Assembly (NCBI RefSeq): GCF_002087335.1
Contig: NZ_MWVJ01000045.1
Span: forward strand, 38,355 to 102,354
Length of the DNA: 64,000 nucleotides
Reading direction: 5' to 3'
From: Pseudophaeobacter leonis
Lineage (GTDB): Bacteria > Pseudomonadota > Alphaproteobacteria > Rhodobacterales > Rhodobacteraceae
The notes under the pieces were generated by a model. It had not been told where the DNA came from. It was given only the letters and a program-made list of their open reading frames with translations, and did not search any database. Below are positions 20,407 through 30,442 of this stretch, piece after piece. The position numbers and the translations under genes are program-made. Every line of letters starts with the position of its first letter. Positions within the stretch are counted from its first letter, which is position 1.

Positions 20407-20556
20407 TCTTCAGATATTCCCAAAACGCATAGCTGCCATGCCATTTTTTCCTGCATTTCCAATGCGAAAGCAGCGGCTGTATTGATCCAAATCAGAGAAA
20501 TGAATCGGAGTTGAGCGCAGACTGTCGGGGCAAATACAAGAAAAGGGATACCCCGC

Positions 20557-21177
20557 ATGAAACGCACCGTTTCCGCTTTGGCCTTGCTCACCGCCTGTGT
20601 CACGTTCACCGGCTGTGTCACGCTCGCCGCTCCAGCCCTCGCACAGTCGCAGGGCGACTGGACCCTTGGTGCCGGTACCATCACCGTCACCCCCAAGTCC
20701 GACAACGGCACGTTGGCGGGCGCCCCCGCCACCATCTCTGACGACACCCAGATCTCTTTGACCGTCGAGTATTTCATCCGCGACAACATCGGGATTGAGC
20801 TGCTGGCCGCCACGCCCTTTGAGCATGACATCAACATCGGCGGCGCTTTTGCCGGGACTGCCAAGCAGCTGCCCCCCACCCTTTCGGTGAACTATCACTT
20901 CCCCACCAAGGGCAAAATCAAGCCGTTCTTGGGCGCTGGTATCAACTATACCACCTTCTTTGAGGAAGCCTCTGGTCTGGGCACCCTCAGGCTTGATGAT
21001 AGCTGGGGCTTTGCCATTCAGGCCGGTGCCGACTGGCAGGTCTCTGACAATGGCGCGCTGCGTCTGAATGTGCGCTACATGGATATCGAATCCGACGCCT
21101 ACCTGAACGGCGCCTCGATCGGCAAAGCCGAAATCGACCCGGTCACCATTGGCGTCAGCTACGTCCACAGTTTCTAA
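20557..21177 (+). CDS. OmpW family outer membrane protein
   Basis: This 206-aa protein has a signal peptide (MKRTVSALALLTACVTFTG... ending near APALAQ, residue 30). The mature part shows alternating beta strands and ends in an aromatic residue (YVHSF), as do outer membrane barrels. OmpW-type features are QISLTVEYFIRDNIGIELLA, the NYHFPTKGKIKPFLGAGINY segment and the terminal strand. The eight-strand barrel passes small hydrophobic compounds in characterised members. It stands alone between the synthetase gene (divergent) and ivd (convergent). A GGGAT-like ribosome site precedes the ATG. Confidence 0.9.
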   Translation: MKRTVSALALLTACVTFTGCVTLAAPALAQSQGDWTLGAGTITVTPKSDNGTLAGAPATISDDTQISLTVEYFIRDNIGIELLAATPFEHDINIGGAFAGTAKQLPPTLSVNYHFPTKGKIKPFLGAGINYTTFFEEASGLGTLRLDDSWGFAIQAGADWQVSDNGALRLNVRYMDIESDAYLNGASIGKAEIDPVTIGVSYVHSF

Positions 21178-21198
21178 TCCTTTGATCTGATATCTTAT

Positions 21199-21265
21199 GG
21201 CAAGCCCCCCGGGCTTGCCGTGCTAATCAAAGCCCCTTGTTCAGCTGTGAACAGGGGGCCTTTTT
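21199..21265. terminator. Two adjacent hairpins, shared terminator of ompW and ivd
   Basis: The first hairpin is a perfect 9-bp repeat, GGCAAGCCC/GGGCTTGCC with a CCC loop (21199-21219). The second is GCCCCTTGTTCA/TGAACAGGGGGC (21232-21259), followed by TTTTT on the plus strand. On the minus strand the second hairpin is six bases after the ivd stop, so it can end both convergent transcripts. Confidence 0.75.
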
Positions 21266-21270
21266 GGTGC

Positions 21271-22431
21271 TTACATGGTGCCCATCAGCTCACGACCGAT
21301 CAGCATGCGGCGGATTTCAGAGGTGCCGGCACCAATTTCCATCAGTTTGGCATCGCGGAAGATCCGGCCTACCGGATTGTCGGACAAGTAGCCGGCCCCG
21401 CCCAGCGCCTGCACGGCCTGATGTGCCTGCACCATGGCCTGCTCTGAGGCATAGAGACAGCAGGCTGCCGCATCCTGACGGGTGACAGTGCCTTTGTCGC
21501 AGGCCTTTGCCACCTCGTAGATATAGGCCCGCGCCGAGTTCATCGCGGTATACATATCGGCGATCTTTCCCTGCATCAGCTGGAAGTTGCCAATGGGCTG
21601 GCCAAACTGTTTGCGCTCTTTCAGATAGGGCATCATCTCATCCATGCAGGCGGCCATGATCCCTGTGCCGATGCCCGCAAGCACCACACGTTCATAGTCC
21701 AGCCCTGACATCAGAACCCGGACGCCCTTACCTTCTTCGCCCAGCACGTTTTCAAACGGCACTTCGCAGTCGTCAAAGATCAGCTCAGCAGTGTTAGAGC
21801 CGCGCATGCCCAGCTTGTCGAAATGCGGCGATGTTGAGAAGCCCTTGAAAGACTTTTCAATGATAAAGGCGGTGATGCCTTTGGAGCCGGCATCGGGATC
21901 CGTTTTGGCATAGACCACCAGCGTGTCGGCATCGGGGCCATTGGTGATCCAGTATTTGTTGCCGTTCAGCCGGTAGTGATCGTTGCGCTTTTCAGCCCGC
22001 AAGGACATCGAAACCACGTCCGAGCCCGCCCCGGCTTCTGACATTGCAAGCGCGCCGACATGGTCGCCTGAGACCAGACCCGGCAGGTATTTGGCTTTTT
22101 GCTCATCATTGCCGTTCAGTTTGATCTGATTGACGCAGAGGTTGGAATGCGCGCCATAAGACAGCGAGACCGAGGCACTGGCCCGCGCCACTTCCTCGAC
22201 TGCAACCGTATGGGCCAGATAGGACATGCCCGCGCCGCCGAACTCTTCGGAGACGGTTATCCCGAGCATGCCAAGATCGCCCATTTCCTTCCACAGCTCT
22301 GGCGGAAACGCGTTCTTTTGGTCGATTTCCTGCGCCATCGGCCTGACGCGGTCCTGCGCCCAGCGGTGCACCATGTCGCGAAGCGCATTCACTTCATCAC
22401 CAAGATCGAATTGCATGCTTGCGTTGAACAT
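21271..22431 (-). CDS. ivd: Isovaleryl-CoA dehydrogenase
   Basis: This 386-aa FAD enzyme oxidises isovaleryl-CoA to 3-methylcrotonyl-CoA and passes electrons to ETF. The segment [11 protein letters not shown] (near residue 240) has the Glu that acts as catalytic base in isovaleryl-CoA dehydrogenases, which differs from the position used in most acyl-CoA dehydrogenases. FAD and CoA motifs [16 protein letters not shown] and [18 protein letters not shown] are present, and the C-terminus has [17 protein letters not shown]. Its product is the substrate of the carboxylase encoded downstream, but ompW and a terminator separate the two transcripts. Confidence 0.95.
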   Translation of the reverse strand: MFNASMQFDLGDEVNALRDMVHRWAQDRVRPMAQEIDQKNAFPPELWKEMGDLGMLGITVSEEFGGAGMSYLAHTVAVEEVARASASVSLSYGAHSNLCVNQIKLNGNDEQKAKYLPGLVSGDHVGALAMSEAGAGSDVVSMSLRAEKRNDHYRLNGNKYWITNGPDADTLVVYAKTDPDAGSKGITAFIIEKSFKGFSTSPHFDKLGMRGSNTAELIFDDCEVPFENVLGEEGKGVRVLMSGLDYERVVLAGIGTGIMAACMDEMMPYLKERKQFGQPIGNFQLMQGKIADMYTAMNSARAYIYEVAKACDKGTVTRQDAAACCLYASEQAMVQAHQAVQALGGAGYLSDNPVGRIFRDAKLMEIGAGTSEIRRMLIGRELMGTM

Positions 22432-22470
22432 TGCGCGCTCCTTTTTTCCGAGTTATCTGCAAAATTATCT

Positions 22471-22482
22471 GAACACTTGTTC
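22471..22482. promoter_or_regulatory. Palindrome upstream of ivd
   Basis: The 12-bp inverted repeat GAACA-CT-TGTTC lies 40 bp upstream of the ivd start, in an AT-rich stretch. It is a candidate operator. No regulator gene is adjacent and the binding protein is unknown. Confidence 0.35.
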
Positions 22483-22622
22483 ATTTCATACGGCGCAACG
22501 CCGATTCGGGTCAATCCCCCGCGCAAAATCTTGCGGCAGCATTCCCGCGTGGCCCGGCAAAAACGCCCTGACATCGACACGTACTCTCAGCCCCCTCGCA
22601 CAGGAAAGGGCGGCAAACAAAA

Positions 22623-22647
22623 AGAGGCCTCCGGTCAGGAAGCCTCT
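22623..22647 (-). terminator. Terminator of the aminotransferase gene
   Basis: A 10-bp inverted repeat with one mismatch (AGAGGCCTCC / GGAAGCCTCT) is followed on the minus strand by TTTTTGTTTG. It lies 30 bp after the stop at 22677. Confidence 0.75.
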
Positions 22648-22676
22648 GAATATCAGTATAAATCTGCGCGCATCTG

Positions 22677-23869
22677 CTAGGGAGCCTGATACACCGCCGC
22701 CACCTCGGCGCGGATGATGCGGGCGATCTGGGCGCAATCCGCAACACTAAAGGTCAGCGGCACCCGCATATCGACAATCCCCGCCAGAATGCGATCACTT
22801 TTGGGCAGGCTTTGAGGCGCGGCGTAGCGCCAGCTGTCATAGCGTGAGGTAAAGGCCACGGGCTCTGGCGTGCCAAACCATTTCAGCTCAACCCCGCGCG
22901 CACCACAGCGGGCAATCACCGCCTGCAGGTCTGCGCCGACCAGTCGAGCAGCAGAAACTGGATGGAAGAGCCAACATAGCTTTCGGCCTCAGGGCGCTCC
23001 ACCAGGGTAAGACCAGGCAGGTCTCGCAGCCCGGCCTCAATCACCTGGTAGCGCTCATTCCAGCGCGCCACCTGGGATTTGAGGTCGCGCAGTTGCGGCC
23101 GCAGAATCGCGGCGCGCAGATTGTCCATGCGGCCAGAAATATTCGGGGTCTCGTATTTCACCGTCTCGAACACCTCAGGGGCCGGAGCCGCCAGATGGCG
23201 TTCATACAGCATATAGGAGCCAGAGAGCATGATGGCGCGCGCAGCCACCTCGGCGTCATCGGTGACAAACAGCCCGCCTTCGCCGGAATTCACATGTTTG
23301 TAGGTTTGGCAGGAGTAACAGCCCACGGCCCCCTGCCGCCCCGAGGCCACACCGTTCCAGGCCGCCCCCATGGTATGGGCGCAGTCCTCGATCACGACTA
23401 TCCCGGCCGCGTCGCAGATCTGCATCAGACGGTCCATGTCACAGAGATGGCCGCGCATATGGCTGAGCATCAGAAAATCAGCCTGATCTGCCTTGGCTGC
23501 CAGATCCTCCAGATCAATTGTCAGATCCTCGGTCACACCGACAAAGACCGGCGATGCCCCAACCGAGGCAATCGCCCCCGGCACTGGCGCCAGGGTAAAG
23601 GCATTGGTCAGCACCTTGTCGCCGTGTTTCACACCAACCGCCCGCAGCGCTGTGGCCAGGGCATAGCCGCCCGAGGCCACCGCCAGGCAGTATTTCGCCC
23701 CAACCTGGGCGGCAAATTCCTGCTCCAGCAGCGCCGTCTCCCCCAGCTCTCCCTCGGTGACGTTGTAACGGTGCAAGCGGCCATGGCGCAAAACTTGCAA
23801 GGCGGCCTCGATGGCCGCGTCAGGAAGGGCTTCTTGCTGGGTGAAGCTACCGGTAAATTTCTCGCTCAT
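22677..23869 (-). CDS. DegT/DnrJ/EryC1-family aminotransferase, frame broken near 22936
   Basis: This PLP enzyme of the sugar-aminotransferase class acts on nucleotide-sugar or similar keto substrates; the true substrate is unknown. The PLP Lys lies in QTYKHVNSGEGGL (near residue 198), and the cofactor Asp in IVVIEDCAHTMGAAWNG (near 163). The main frame ends LLLDWSAQTCRR. A single missing base moves the frame to ADLQAVIARCGARGVELKWF, which ends at 22677, giving 397 aa. No other sugar-biosynthesis gene is adjacent. The next gene upstream is the phosphatase, 78 bp away. Confidence 0.85.
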
Positions 23870-23947
23870 AGGCTTTTGTGAGCCGCGTTTTGCACAGGGT
23901 CAAGGGGGAACAATCGGCGTGGGAAAACCCAAAACTCTGCTTTGGGA

Positions 23948-24610
23948 TCACCCAATCAGGCGCGCCACCAGATCTGGCAGATCCTCATAGCGGTGCAGCA
24001 GGGCCTCGGGCTTCAGCGCCGCCACATCATCGCCTGCAGGACCAAAGGTCACCAGCACCGAGGGCACCCCGGCATTGGCTGAGGTGTTGCGATCGGTATC
24101 GCTGTCGCCAATCAAAGTGGTCTTTGCAGGGTCGCCCCCGGCGCGCCGGGCCGCCTCAAACAGGGGCGCGGGATCAGGCTTGCGCACTGGCAATGTGTCA
24201 GCCCCTATCAGCGAGGCAAAGGCATCACGCACCCCAAAGGACTGCATCAGCTGCTCTGCCAGGGCCTCGGGCTTGTTGGTGCAGATGCCAACACCGTAGC
24301 CCGCAGTTTTTAGCGCCTCGACCGCCTCCATGGCACCGGGATAAAGGTAGCTGTGGTGGTGAATGGCACCTTGGTAGGCCTCCAGCAGCATCGGGTAGTA
24401 ATCATCGACCTTATGCGCCTCATATTGTCCGGCCCGTTTCAACCCGGCCGTCAGCATCATCTTGCCGCCGCGCAGGGCAGTGGCCGCGTCCTCGGGCTGG
24501 TTCAGCAGATCGCCAAGGCCCATGTGGCGAAAACAGGCATTGGCCGCCGCCAGCAAATCGCCGGATGTGTCCGCCAGTGTTCCGTCCAGATCAAAGATAA
24601 CTGTGCGCAT
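23948..24610 (-). CDS. gph: HAD-family phosphoglycolate phosphatase-like hydrolase
   Basis: This 220-aa HAD hydrolase has motif I at the start (MRTVIFDLDGTLADTSGDL; the first Asp of DLDGT is the nucleophile), motif II Thr in GICTNKP, motif III Lys near RKPDPAPLFEA and motif IV GDSDTDRNTSANAG. This matches phosphoglycolate phosphatase, which clears 2-phosphoglycolate and feeds the glycolate pathway; glcG and glcB lie elsewhere in the window. I chose ATG 24610, as motif I must be near the N-terminus. glmU is divergent upstream. Confidence 0.8.
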   Translation of the reverse strand: MRTVIFDLDGTLADTSGDLLAAANACFRHMGLGDLLNQPEDAATALRGGKMMLTAGLKRAGQYEAHKVDDYYPMLLEAYQGAIHHHSYLYPGAMEAVEALKTAGYGVGICTNKPEALAEQLMQSFGVRDAFASLIGADTLPVRKPDPAPLFEAARRAGGDPAKTTLIGDSDTDRNTSANAGVPSVLVTFGPAGDDVAALKPEALLHRYEDLPDLVARLIG

Positions 24611-24741
24611 ATTGCCCCCATTCGGCGTCTTTTCGCTGCCCTTTATTGCAAGCCGCAACCATCTTTGATGGCGGATTGGCTTGCACCCTTCCTGTTAGCG
24701 GATAGAACGGGGGCGCATAAAAGACAAAGAGAAAAGCAATT

Positions 24742-26096
24742 ATGAGCACAGCCCTCGTTATCCTCGCCGCAGGCAAAGGCACCCGGATGAACTCGGACCT
24801 TCCCAAGGTTCTTCACCCTATCGCCCAGGCCTCGATGCTGGAACATGCTCTGATGGCCGGGCGCGCCCTAGGGCCTGCGCGGGTGATTGTCGTGGCGGGC
24901 CACGAGGCCGAGGCTGTGCGCGCAGCGGTGGCTGACATCGACGAAAGCGCCGAGGTTGTGCTGCAAGAAGAACAGCTTGGCACCCCCCATGCGGTGGTTC
25001 AGGCCCGCGCAGCCCTGCAGGGGTTTCGCGGGGATGTGGTTGTGCTGTATGGCGACACGCCCTTTGTCAGCAGCGAAACGCTTGAGCGCATGGTCGCCGC
25101 CCGCGCCAGTGCCGATCTGGTGGTCCTGGGCTTTCATGCAGCTGATCCCGCCCGCTATGGCCGTCTGGTGATGCAGGGCGACAGTCTGGAACGTATCGTC
25201 GAATACAAAGAGGCCTCAGAGGCGGAACGCGCGCTCAGCTTTTGCAATTCCGGCCTGATGGCCTGTGACGCGGATCTTATGTTTGATCTGCGGGCCAAGA
25301 TTGGCAACGACAATGCCTCGGGTGAATACTACCTCACCGATCTGGTGGAACTGGCCCGCGCCGAGGGGCGCGCGGTCACGGCGGTGGCCTGCGATGAGGC
25401 CGAACGCTTGGCGTCAAATCCCGCGCCGATCTGGCACGCGCTGATGCGGTCTTCCAGAGCCGCGCCCGGGCAAAGCTGCTGGAGCTGGGCGTCACCCTGA
25501 TGGCCCCCGAGACGGTTTATCTGGCCTTTGATACGGTGATTGGCCGCGACACGGTGATCGAGCCCAATGTGGTCTTTGGCCCAGGCGTCACCGTTGAAAG
25601 CGGCGCGCTGATCCGCCCCTTTTCGCATCTTGAGGGCTGTCACGTCAGCCGCGGTGCCAAGGTCGGCCCCTATGCCCGCCTGCGTCCCGGTGCGGAACTG
25701 GCTGAAAACACCCATATCGGCAATTTTGTCGAGATCAAAAACGCCGAGATCGCCGAGGGCGCCAAGGTCAACCATCTGAGCTATATCGGCGACGCCACGG
25801 TGGGCAAAGAAACCAACATTGGCGCCGGCACCATCACCTGTAACTACGACGGGGTGATGAAACACCACACAAAGATCGGCGCCCGTAGCTTTATTGGTTC
25901 CAACACCCTGCTGGTGGCGCCGGTGACACTGGGCAATGAGACCATGACGGGATCAGGTACGGTGGTGACCAGGGATGTCGAAGACGGCGCATTGGCGCTC
26001 TCGCGCACCCAGCAGGAAAACAAATCCGGCTACGCCTACAAACTGATGGACATGCTGCGCGCCAAAAAGGCCCGCCTGACAAAGGAGCCTGAATAA
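24742..26096 (+). CDS. glmU: Bifunctional UDP-GlcNAc pyrophosphorylase / GlcN-1-P acetyltransferase, frame broken near 25407
   Basis: GlmU makes UDP-GlcNAc for peptidoglycan and lipopolysaccharide. The N-terminal uridyltransferase domain begins ALVILAAGKGTRMNSDLPKV and has QLGTPHAVVQARAAL. The C-terminal left-handed beta-helix has hexapeptide repeats and the NYDGVMKHHTKIGARSFIGS segment of the acetyltransferase site. The frame slips at CDEAERL, where one base (probably C) is missing. The restored sequence reads GVKSRADLARADAVFQSRAR and gives 451 aa. The gene is essential in most bacteria, so a sequence error is likely. Its stop overlaps the glmS start. Confidence 0.95.
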
Positions 26097-27917
26097 TGTG
26101 TGGCATCGTAGGAGTCCTTGGCAATCATGAGGCCGCCCCCATTCTGGTAGAGGCCCTCAAACGGCTGGAATATCGCGGCTATGACAGCGCAGGCATCGCC
26201 ACTGTAAACAAGGGTACGCTGGCGCGGCGGCGCGCTTTGGGCAAACTGGTGAACCTCAGCGATCTGCTGGTACATGATCCGCTGCCCGGAAAATCCGGCA
26301 TCGGCCACACCCGCTGGGCCACCCATGGCGTGCCCTCGGTGAGCAACGCCCACCCACACCGGGCCGGATCCGTGGCCGTGGTGCACAATGGCATTATTGA
26401 AAATTACCGTGAGCTGCGTGCTGAGCTGGCCGGCATAGGCCTCGAATTTCAGACCGAGACAGATACCGAAACTGTCGCTTTGCTGACGCAACATTATCTG
26501 GAACAGGGCCTGTCGCCTGTCGCTGCTGCCAACCAGACGCTGGACCGGCTCCAGGGCGCTTTTGCCCTCGCCTTTCTGTTTGACGGTGAAGAAGACCTGA
26601 TGATTGCCGCCCGCCGTGGTTCGCCCTTGGCGATTGGCCATGGGGATGGTGAGATGTTTGTCGGCAGCGATGCCATCGCTCTGGCGCCGCTCACGGATCG
26701 CATCACCTACCTGGAAGAGGGCGACCGGGTGGTGCTGAGCCGGACCAGCTTTGAGATCCGCGACGCCCAGGGGGCGCTGGCCAACCGCGCCATGAAGACC
26801 ATCCAGATTGACGTCACGCAGGTCGACAAGGCCGGCCACAAGCACTTTATGGCCAAAGAGATTGCCGAGCAGCCAACGGTGATCGCCGAGGCCATCCGCC
26901 ACTATCTCCCCGTGGGTGAAGACGCGGTGCATCTGCCTGGCGCTGGCATTGATTTCTCACAGATCGACCGTCTCACCATGGTCGCCTGCGGCACCGCCTA
27001 TTACGCCTGCCTCACTGCCAAATACTGGTTCGAGCAGATCGCCCGCATCCCCGTCGAGGTCGATGTCGCCTCTGAGTTCCGCTACCGCGAGCCGCCCATT
27101 CCGGGCAAAACGGCCGCGCTGTTTGTGTCGCAATCCGGCGAAACCGCCGACACGCTGGCAGCGCTGCGCTACTGCGAAGGCAAGGCCGACAAGATCCTCT
27201 CGGTGGCGAATGTCGCCGAAAGCTCGATCGCGCGCGAAAGCGATTTGGCGCTGCCGATCCATGCCGGTGTTGAAATTGGCGTCGCCTCAACCAAGGCCTT
27301 TACCTGCCAGTTGAGCGTTCTGCTGATGCTGGCGCTCAAGGCCGCCACCGACCGCAGCGAGATCACAGCCGAAGATCTGCAGGCACATATCTCTGCCCTG
27401 CGCGGATTACCTAATGTGCTGGCAGCGGCTCTTGAGCAGAACGACAATATCCGCCAGACGGCGCAAAAGCTCAGCGAAGCGCGCGATGTGTTGTTTCTCG
27501 GGCGTGGGCTGATGTTCCCCCTCGCCCTTGAGGGTGCGCTAAAGCTGAAAGAAATCAGCTATATCCACGCTGAAGCCTATGCCTCGGGTGAGCTGAAACA
27601 CGGCCCCATCGCCCTGATTGACAAACAAATGCCAGTGGTGGTTTTCGCACCAAAAGACCGGCTCTTTGACAAATCCGTCTCCAATATGCAGGAGGTCATG
27701 GCGCGCAAGGGCAAGGTTGTGTTGATCTCGGATGCGCCCGGCCTTAAGGAGGGCGGCGAAGGCACCTGGGAAACCATAGATGCCGCAGGTGCACGATAGC
27801 CTGACGCCAATCCTTTATGCGCTGCCAGCCCAGATGCTGGCCTATCACACCGCGGTTGCCAAGGGCACCGATGTGGACCAGCCGCGCAATCTTGCCAAAT
27901 CCGTGACGGTGGAGTGA
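26096..27917 (+). CDS. glmS: Glutamine-fructose-6-phosphate aminotransferase, frame broken near 27786
   Basis: GlmS makes glucosamine-6-phosphate from fructose-6-phosphate and glutamine, the committed step to UDP-GlcNAc. The N-terminal Cys ([15 protein letters not shown]) is the glutaminase nucleophile. [11 protein letters not shown] and [12 protein letters not shown] follow. Two SIS sugar-binding domains are seen, with [13 protein letters not shown] and [20 protein letters not shown]. Near the end (ETIDA) the frame slips; the other frame reads [18 protein letters not shown] and ends AKSVTVE at 27917. The repaired length is 606-607 aa. No glmS ribozyme is expected or seen. Confidence 0.95.
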
Positions 27918-27920
27918 CCT

Positions 27921-28697
27921 ATGATTATTGATGATGCCCTGGCCGAGCTGAGTGCCGCGATTGAGCCCGGTCGCGCCGACCAGATGGTGAGCTACCACAA
28001 ACAAAAACGCGTTGTTCTGGGCGTTCCAAACACTGCCCTGAATGACATCACCAAGGCCTGGCGTCAGGATCTGGACCTTGAGGCGCGTGTCACGCTGGCG
28101 GATGAGCTGTGGAAAAGCGACATTTTTGAAGCCCGGATCGCGGCGGCAAAACTGCTGACGCAGGCCCGGATCAAGGATGACGGCCCGGTTTGGGATCTGT
28201 TGCAAAGCTGGCTGCCCGACTTTGACAGCTGGGCGATTGCGGATCACGCCTGCATGGCGATGCAAAAACGTCTGGTCGCAGATCCGTCCCGGCTGGACGA
28301 GGTCGAGGCCTGGACCACAGCGGAAAACATGTGGACCCGGCGCGCGGCCCTTGTGGCCTGCCTGCCCTGGGCCAAGCTGAACAACCTGAAAGCTGACGAT
28401 CAGGCGCGGCGCGCCCGTATTCTGGGCTGGGCCGCCTCCTTTGTACCCGACCGCAACTGGTTCCTGCAGAAATCCATCGCCTGGTGGGTGCGTGATCTCA
28501 GCAAACATGACGCCGAGGCCAGCCGCGCCTTTTTGGTCGCGCATGGGGTCGGTATGAAGCCCTTTGCCCGCAAGGAAGCCGCCAAATACCTCAAGGATCC
28601 CGTGGTCTATCCTGGCCTGGTTGCCACCGCAGCCCCTGAGGCTGAAACACCAGATGAGGCTGCATCCACGCCTGCAGAGGCACAGCAGGATCTGTAA
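27921..28697 (+). CDS. AlkD-like DNA alkylation repair protein (HEAT-repeat)
   Basis: This 258-aa all-helical protein starts four bases after glmS. It resembles DNA glycosylases of the AlkC/AlkD superfamily, which excise alkylated bases with a HEAT-like superhelix. Typical segments are LWKSDIFEARIAAAKLLTQA, the Trp-rich LPDFDSWAIADHACM, NMWTRRAALVACLPWAK and DRNWFLQKSIAWWVRDLSKHD with the aromatic-Asp face. A low-complexity Ala/Glu/Pro tail follows from residue 232. Being so close to glmS it may be co-transcribed. The substrate is not predictable. Confidence 0.75.
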   Translation: MIIDDALAELSAAIEPGRADQMVSYHKQKRVVLGVPNTALNDITKAWRQDLDLEARVTLADELWKSDIFEARIAAAKLLTQARIKDDGPVWDLLQSWLPDFDSWAIADHACMAMQKRLVADPSRLDEVEAWTTAENMWTRRAALVACLPWAKLNNLKADDQARRARILGWAASFVPDRNWFLQKSIAWWVRDLSKHDAEASRAFLVAHGVGMKPFARKEAAKYLKDPVVYPGLVATAAPEAETPDEAASTPAEAQQDL

Positions 28698-28725
28698 GCT
28701 GCAAGCAACACAGGCTCAGCCTGCG

Positions 28726-29268
28726 TCAGCTTGCGGGCAGCACCTCTAGCGCAACCAGTTCGCTCAAAGGTGCGCCCAGGGCGCGCATGGCGCTGATCGA
28801 CAGCCGTCCACTGCTGGAGCTGGAGCCGCTTGCGGGCTTCAGCGTCACGCGGACTTCTTTACCGTTGGAACTGCGCAGCAGGGCGACCTGCTCGGTGCTG
28901 ACCAAAGATGTCTCCATCCACATCCCCGGCAGGGCAGGATCCCCGAGGGAGGCCACGGTGCTGGCCCGCCCCTGAAACCCAGGTGCTGAAACCGCAGCAA
29001 CACTGGCTGTCCCAGTATCAGATCCGGTATCAGATGCAGTATTTAGGGCTGTGGCCCCTTCAGCCTGCTCTGTTACGGCACTGCCTTCGAACGCGGCACT
29101 GGGCTGCAATTCTTCTGTTGTAAGGGCTGATAGCGGCGCGCCGGGATCCCCTTGGGATGTTTGTTCAACACCGGCTGGTGCGCCACCGAGAATATCTGAA
29201 TTCCACTGCAGCGTATTGCATGCACAGAGCAACACAACGGGACTAAGAGCAAATATCATCTGTTTCAT
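28726..29268 (-). CDS. Putative lipoprotein of unknown function
   Basis: This 180-aa protein starts MKQMIFALSPVVLLCACNTL, with a hydrophobic core and the lipobox LCAC, so Cys17 is the likely lipidation site. The middle (residues 40-100) is low complexity, rich in Ala, Thr, Ser and Gly. The C-terminal half (about 100-180) has PGMWMETSLVSTEQVALLRS and EVRVTLKPASGSSSSSGRLS and looks compact. It is convergent with the AlkD-like gene and divergent from moaA. I do not recognise the family. Confidence 0.65.
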   Translation of the reverse strand: MKQMIFALSPVVLLCACNTLQWNSDILGGAPAGVEQTSQGDPGAPLSALTTEELQPSAAFEGSAVTEQAEGATALNTASDTGSDTGTASVAAVSAPGFQGRASTVASLGDPALPGMWMETSLVSTEQVALLRSSNGKEVRVTLKPASGSSSSSGRLSISAMRALGAPLSELVALEVLPAS

Positions 29269-29306
29269 CAGGTGAGACTAGCTTTGGCACAGGTCCATGA
29301 CCAGTA

Positions 29307-29381
29307 CCAAAACACAGTCCGCGAAACTGGCCCCGAGACTGGCCCCGAAACCGGCCCTGAAACTGGCCCCAAAACACAGTC
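29307..29381. repeat. Four tandem 12-bp repeats flanked by a direct repeat
   Basis: Four copies of a 12-bp unit CGAAACTGGCCC (with single-base variants) run from 29322 to 29369. On both sides stands the same CCAAAACACAGTC (29307-29319 and 29369-29381). The block lies in the divergent gap between the lipoprotein gene and moaA, about 40-115 bp upstream of moaA. Confidence 0.8.
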
Positions 29382-29421
29382 TTTCCTTGCCCTAGGCCAA
29401 ACAGAGCCTTAGCAAGGCTAT

Positions 29422-30432
29422 ATGAACGCACCTCTGATTGATCCCTTCGCACGCGCCATCACCTATCTGCGCGTTTCGGTTACCGACCGTTGTGACTTCC
29501 GCTGTGTCTACTGCATGTCGGAAAACATGACCTTTTTGCCCAAAAAAGAGCTGTTGACGCTGGAAGAGCTGGACCGGCTTTGCACCAGCTTTGTCAATCT
29601 CGGGGTGCAAAAGCTGCGCATTACCGGCGGCGAACCTCTGGTGCGCCGCGATATCATGACCTTCTTGCAAAGCATGTCCCGGCATCTGGAGACAGGCGCG
29701 CTGAAAGAGCTGACGCTGACCACCAATGGATCGCAACTGGAGAAATACGCCGAGGCGCTGTATGCGGCCGGCGTGCGCCGGGTCAACGTCTCGCTTGATA
29801 CACTGGACGAGGAAAAATTTGCCAAAGTCACCCGCTGGGGACGTCTGCCTCAGGTGCTGCGTGGCATAGATGCGGCGCAAAAGGCCGGTCTGCGCGTCAA
29901 GATAAACGCTGTTGCCCTCAAAGGCTTTAACGAGGCGGAACTGCCCGCTATCACCCGCTGGTGCGGCGCCCGCGATATTGATCTCGCCTGGATCGAGGTC
30001 ATGCCCATGGGTGAAGACATCGGCGACGAAAACCGCATCGGTCAGTTCTGGTCGCTGAAAGAGGTGCGGGCTGAATATGAAAACCACTATAGCGTCAGTG
30101 ATCTGGCGGAACGCTCCGGTGGCCCGGCGCGCTATGTGCGGCTGGAAGAAACAGGCCAGAAGATCGGGTTTATCACGCCGCTCAGCCATAATTTCTGCGA
30201 AAGCTGCAACCGGGTGCGCGTCACCTGTACCGGCGAAATCTACACCTGTCTGGGACAAGAGGGCTCTGCTGATCTGCGCAGCCCCCTGCGCGCCAGTCAG
30301 GAGGGCTCGGACGTTCTGGAGAACGCGATCCGCGCAGCCATTGGCGACAAACCCAAAGGCCACGATTTCGACTATTCCCGGGAAAAAGTTGGCGGCACAA
30401 TGACCCGCCACATGAGCCACACCGGCGGCTGA
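29422..30432 (+). CDS. moaA: GTP 3',8-cyclase (molybdenum cofactor step 1)
   Basis: This 336-aa radical SAM enzyme converts GTP to 3',8-cyclo-H2GTP for molybdopterin. The radical SAM cluster ligands Cys24, Cys28 and Cys31 lie in [15 protein letters not shown]. The second [4Fe-4S] cluster that binds GTP is seen in [16 protein letters not shown] with a further Cys. The C-terminal GG (MSHTGG) needed for activity is present. The cofactor would serve the molybdenum hydroxylase at 57101-59337. waaA follows after 10 bp. Confidence 0.95.
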   Translation: MNAPLIDPFARAITYLRVSVTDRCDFRCVYCMSENMTFLPKKELLTLEELDRLCTSFVNLGVQKLRITGGEPLVRRDIMTFLQSMSRHLETGALKELTLTTNGSQLEKYAEALYAAGVRRVNVSLDTLDEEKFAKVTRWGRLPQVLRGIDAAQKAGLRVKINAVALKGFNEAELPAITRWCGARDIDLAWIEVMPMGEDIGDENRIGQFWSLKEVRAEYENHYSVSDLAERSGGPARYVRLEETGQKIGFITPLSHNFCESCNRVRVTCTGEIYTCLGQEGSADLRSPLRASQEGSDVLENAIRAAIGDKPKGHDFDYSREKVGGTMTRHMSHTGG

Positions 30433-30442
30433 GCGCTACGAG

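Noticed and set aside
26000..26100. glmS ribozyme upstream of glmS
   Set aside because: The glmS start overlaps the glmU stop, leaving no leader for a ribozyme.
29322..29369. 12-bp repeats considered as a CRISPR remnant
   Set aside because: The units are contiguous with no unique spacers, too short for CRISPR repeats, and no cas genes are present.
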